Shown: one piece after another, positions 6,269 through 8,226 of the stretch | Layout of the letters: each line of letters begins with the position of its first letter | Position numbering within the stretch: position 1 is the stretch's first letter | Position numbers and translations under genes: made by a program | Assembly (NCBI GenBank): GCA_021786215.1 | Contig: JAJYNT010000014.1 | Location: forward strand, 1 to 8,226 | Direction: 5' to 3' | Length of the DNA: 8,226 nt | DNA from: Chloroflexota bacterium | GTDB lineage: Bacteria > Chloroflexota > UBA6077 | The notes under the pieces: generated by a model | Database searches by the model: none | What the model saw: the letters and a program-made list of their open reading frames with translations, nothing else | What the model was told of the DNA's origin: nothing

Positions 6269-6297
6269 ATGCTAGCATCCCCCCTGGGGAGGGTCAA
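6269..6297 (-). promoter_or_regulatory. Sigma70-type promoter candidate for korDABC, within palindromes
   Basis: On the - strand, TTGACC (6292-6297) matches the -35 box at 5 of 6 positions, followed by a 17-base spacer and TAGCAT (6269-6274), a 4 of 6 -10 box. The -10 box is preceded by TGC, an extended -10 signature. The predicted start near 6262 lies 47 bases before the korD ATG. Two overlapping 10-bp perfect palindromes, ATGCTAGCAT (6269-6278) and TAGCATGCTA (6265-6274), cover the -10 region. The spacer also holds a CCCCAGGGG dyad. The palindromes could be regulator sites; no regulator is visible in the window. Confidence 0.55.
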
Positions 6298-6343
6298 GCA
6301 ACACCAAGGGAGTTGTTATTGAGCTGCAATGGCGGCCCAGCAT

Positions 6344-7357
6344 CTACTCTTCTCGCAACCACCGTACGATGTCTTTTGCCCAGTAGGTGATCAGTATGTC
6401 GGCGCCCGCCCGCTTGATCGCGGTCAGGATCTCCAGGGCTGTCCGTTTCTCCCCCAGCCACCCCATCCGAGCTGCCGCCTTCACCATGGAGTACTCGCCG
6501 CTGACGTTGTAGGCCGCGACCGGCAGATTCACCTCCTCCTTCACTCGAGCCAGAACGTCCAGGTAGGCAAGTGCTGGCTTCACCATCACTATGTCGGCGC
6601 CCTCCTGGATGTCCAGCTGCACCTCTCGAAGCGCCTCGCGCGCGTTGCTTGGATCCATCTGGTAGGCCCGTCGATCCCCGAACTGTGGCGCCGAGTCCGC
6701 GGCCTCCCTGAAAGGTCCATAAAAGGCCGAAGCATACTTGGCGCTGTAGGCCATGATGGGAACGTTCTCGTGCCCCGAGCTGTCTAGCGCAAGACGGATC
6801 GCCCCCACACGACCATCCATCATGTCGGAGGGAGCGATCATGTCGGCACCGGCATCTGCGTGCGACACCGCGGTCCGAGCCAGCAGCTCTAGCGTAGGGT
6901 CGTTCAACACCTGGCCGCCCTCCACTATCCCGCAATGGCCGTGGCTGGTGTACTCGCACAGGCACACATCGGTGACGACCATGAGCTGGGGGGCATGCTC
7001 TTTCACCGTGGCGATCGCCCGCTGGACGATGCCATCCCGATCGTAGGCCTCGGTGGCCAGTTCATCCTTGTGGTTGGGGAGACCGAAGAGTAGCACCGCC
7101 GGAATCCCCATGGAGGCGATCTCACGGACCTCGCCCGCCAGGAGATCCGTCGACCACTGGTACACGCTAGGCATGGAGGAGACCTCGTTCTTGATGCCTC
7201 GCCCCTCGGTCACGAACAGCGGATAAATCAAGGATTGGAGGTCCAACCTGGTTTCGCTCACCATCTTCCGGATCACCTCGGAACTGCGTAACCTTCGTGG
7301 ACGATAGAGGGGAGGCACGAACTCCCGGGGAAGGGCTTTACGCTCCAAGCTGTCCAT
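6344..7357 (-). CDS. hemB: Delta-aminolevulinic acid dehydratase (porphobilinogen synthase)
   Basis: This 337-residue cytoplasmic enzyme condenses two 5-aminolevulinate molecules into porphobilinogen, an early committed step to haem, corrinoids and other tetrapyrroles. Numbering from the chosen start, the zinc-type metal site is complete: [14 protein letters not shown] (130-143) with Cys132, Cys134 and Cys142, so this is a Zn-dependent rather than Mg-only form. The two Schiff-base lysines are Lys207 ([13 protein letters not shown]) and Lys260 ([10 protein letters not shown]). Other family signatures are [18 protein letters not shown] (171-188) and YNVSGEYSM (283-291). The ATG at 7355-7357 is preferred because GTGGGAG (7364-7370) lies six bases upstream. 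An ATG two codons earlier (7361-7363) directly abuts that site. No other haem gene is in the window. It follows the enolase-family gene by 58 bases and may be co-transcribed with it. Confidence 0.97.
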   Translation of the reverse strand: MDSLERKALPREFVPPLYRPRRLRSSEVIRKMVSETRLDLQSLIYPLFVTEGRGIKNEVSSMPSVYQWSTDLLAGEVREIASMGIPAVLLFGLPNHKDELATEAYDRDGIVQRAIATVKEHAPQLMVVTDVCLCEYTSHGHCGIVEGGQVLNDPTLELLARTAVSHADAGADMIAPSDMMDGRVGAIRLALDSSGHENVPIMAYSAKYASAFYGPFREAADSAPQFGDRRAYQMDPSNAREALREVQLDIQEGADIVMVKPALAYLDVLARVKEEVNLPVAAYNVSGEYSMVKAAARMGWLGEKRTALEILTAIKRAGADILITYWAKDIVRWLREE

Positions 7358-7380
7358 AATCATCTCCCACTTGAAGACTG

Positions 7381-7409
7381 ATCAGAATCCAACGCATTGC
7401 GCCGGGCAA
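7381..7409 (-). promoter_or_regulatory. Weak promoter candidate for hemB
   Basis: On the - strand TTGCCC (7404-7409), a 17-base spacer and TCTGAT (7381-7386) each match the sigma70 boxes at 4 of 6 positions. They fall in the short gap between the enolase-family stop and hemB. Matches of this strength often occur by chance, so hemB may equally depend on an upstream promoter outside the window. Confidence 0.22.
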
Positions 7410-7415
7410 GAGCGC

Positions 7416-8226
7416 TCAGACCCGATAGCGCTCCAGGACCGTACGGTCCACATCGACCCCTAGTCCAGGATCCATCGGGACATCGATGAACCCATCTTTC
7501 TGCTGAAGCGGGTTCTTGACTAGTTGCGACCGAAACGGATGGGCAGAGCAGTCATATTCGAAAATAGGCTCCTTGGCGTAGAGCGAGGGGTTCGAAATAG
7601 GCACCGACGCCACGAACTGCAGAGACGCTGCCTGCCCGATGGCGGAGCCCCAAACGTGAGGGTTCACCTGGACGCCAAAGGCGTGGGCAAGAGCGAGAAT
7701 GTGCTTGCCCGCCGTGAACCCTCCCACGTGGCACAGGTCCGGCTGCGCGATGTCCACCGCCCCCCGGCTGATCAGGTCGCGGAATCCGAAAAGGGTGTAC
7801 TCGCCTTCCCCTCCGGCTACAGCGACACCCAGTGCATCCCGCACCGTTCGATACCCCGCGACGTCTTCGGGAGCCACCGGCTCCTCGAACCAGCGAAGGC
7901 CGACTCCCTCCAGCGCTCGACCCAGCCTGATGGCATCGTTCACGCCGTAGCCATGGTTGGCGTCGATCATAAGGGTTATCCCCTCGCCCACGGCCCCCCG
8001 GACCGCCCGGACCACAGCAATGTCGTCCTCAAGACCGAACCCGACCTTGATCTTCATTGTCTTGAATCCGGACATCGCATGGTTTTCGGCCTCTTTGGCG
8101 AGCCGCTCGGCCTCCCCCTGGCCCACCGTTCGGTAGAAGCCCGTGGCGTAAGCCTCCACCCTGGAGCGAAACGTTCCCCCCAGCAACTTGCACACGGGCA
8201 CGCCGAGGGTCTTGCCGGCAATATCC
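7416..8226 (-). CDS. Enolase-superfamily protein, mandelate racemase/muconate-lactonizing type (5' end beyond window)
   Basis: 269 residues are visible and the frame is open to the window edge, so the N-terminal capping part is missing; the GTG at 8199-8201 is internal. The visible part begins DIAGKTLGVPVCKLLGG, a typical junction into the enolase-superfamily barrel. Catalytic elements, numbered from the first full codon at the window edge, are MKIK (57-60) with a K-x-K pair at 58 and 60, IDANHGY with Asp88 and Asn90, FEEP (113-116), GGE with Glu140, QPD with Asp163 and NPH with His190. These match the three metal-ligand acids, the Lys base and the Asp-His dyad of the mandelate racemase subgroup. 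The EPIFEYD...HPFR...PGLG tail recalls acid-sugar cycloisomerases such as D-galactarolactone cycloisomerase, but that is from memory with no alignment. The exact substrate is unknown; acid-sugar dehydration, cycloisomerisation or racemisation are all possible. Confidence 0.88.
   Translation of the reverse strand, partial: DIAGKTLGVPVCKLLGGTFRSRVEAYATGFYRTVGQGEAERLAKEAENHAMSGFKTMKIKVGFGLEDDIAVVRAVRGAVGEGITLMIDANHGYGVNDAIRLGRALEGVGLRWFEEPVAPEDVAGYRTVRDALGVAVAGGEGEYTLFGFRDLISRGAVDIAQPDLCHVGGFTAGKHILALAHAFGVQVNPHVWGSAIGQAASLQFVASVPISNPSLYAKEPIFEYDCSAHPFRSQLVKNPLQQKDGFIDVPMDPGLGVDVDRTVLERYRV

Noticed and set aside
6299..6315. Possible hemB terminator, CAAC-CC/GG-GTTG stem
   Set aside because: On the - strand the stem is short, has a T/T mismatch and is not followed by a T-run, so it is not convincing.
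6294..6965. 223-codon - strand frame overlapping hemB in another frame
   Set aside because: It is an Arg-, Gly- and Ser-rich shadow of hemB; the hemB frame carries all the catalytic residues.

Overview
The window is GC-rich and gene-dense. It carries eight protein genes and no RNA genes, CRISPR array or transposase. One gene is on the + strand (93-1088). The other seven are on the - strand and read from the right edge towards the left. The content is mostly central metabolism of a bacterium that uses ferredoxin-linked 2-oxoacid oxidation: a four-gene 2-oxoacid:ferredoxin oxidoreductase operon followed by both succinyl-CoA synthetase subunits. That enzyme choice, a CvpA-CAP fusion protein, an enolase-superfamily gene and short intergenic hairpin repeats fit an environmental Chloroflexota-like lineage. 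This placement is an inference from gene content, not a phylogenetic result.

Layout on + coordinates. 93-1088 (+): membrane protein with a CvpA-type N-terminus and a CAP/SCP domain at the C-terminus. 1089-1305: convergent intergenic space holding two neighbouring inverted-repeat structures. 1306-2178 (-) sucD and 2207-3337 (-) sucC. 3338-3457: a 120-base gap with a 13-bp hairpin and a weak promoter candidate. 3458-6215 (-): gamma, beta, alpha and delta (ferredoxin) subunits of the oxidoreductase; transcription order is delta-alpha-beta-gamma and every junction overlaps. About 6265-6297: a good sigma70-type promoter candidate for this operon, embedded in overlapping palindromes. 6344-7357 (-): hemB. 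7416-8226 (-): enolase-superfamily gene cut by the window edge.

The genes fit together as follows. The KorDABC-like complex would convert 2-oxoglutarate and CoA to succinyl-CoA, CO2 and reduced ferredoxin. SucCD would then convert succinyl-CoA to succinate with nucleoside triphosphate formation. Both steps are reversible, so the block could serve an oxidative, incomplete or reductive TCA cycle. HemB works in tetrapyrrole synthesis. It lies upstream on the same strand, but the promoter candidate between hemB and the kor operon suggests separate transcription. I found no convincing novel multi-gene system. The points most worth a second look are the nested intergenic repeats, the hairpin before sucC and the palindromic kor promoter.
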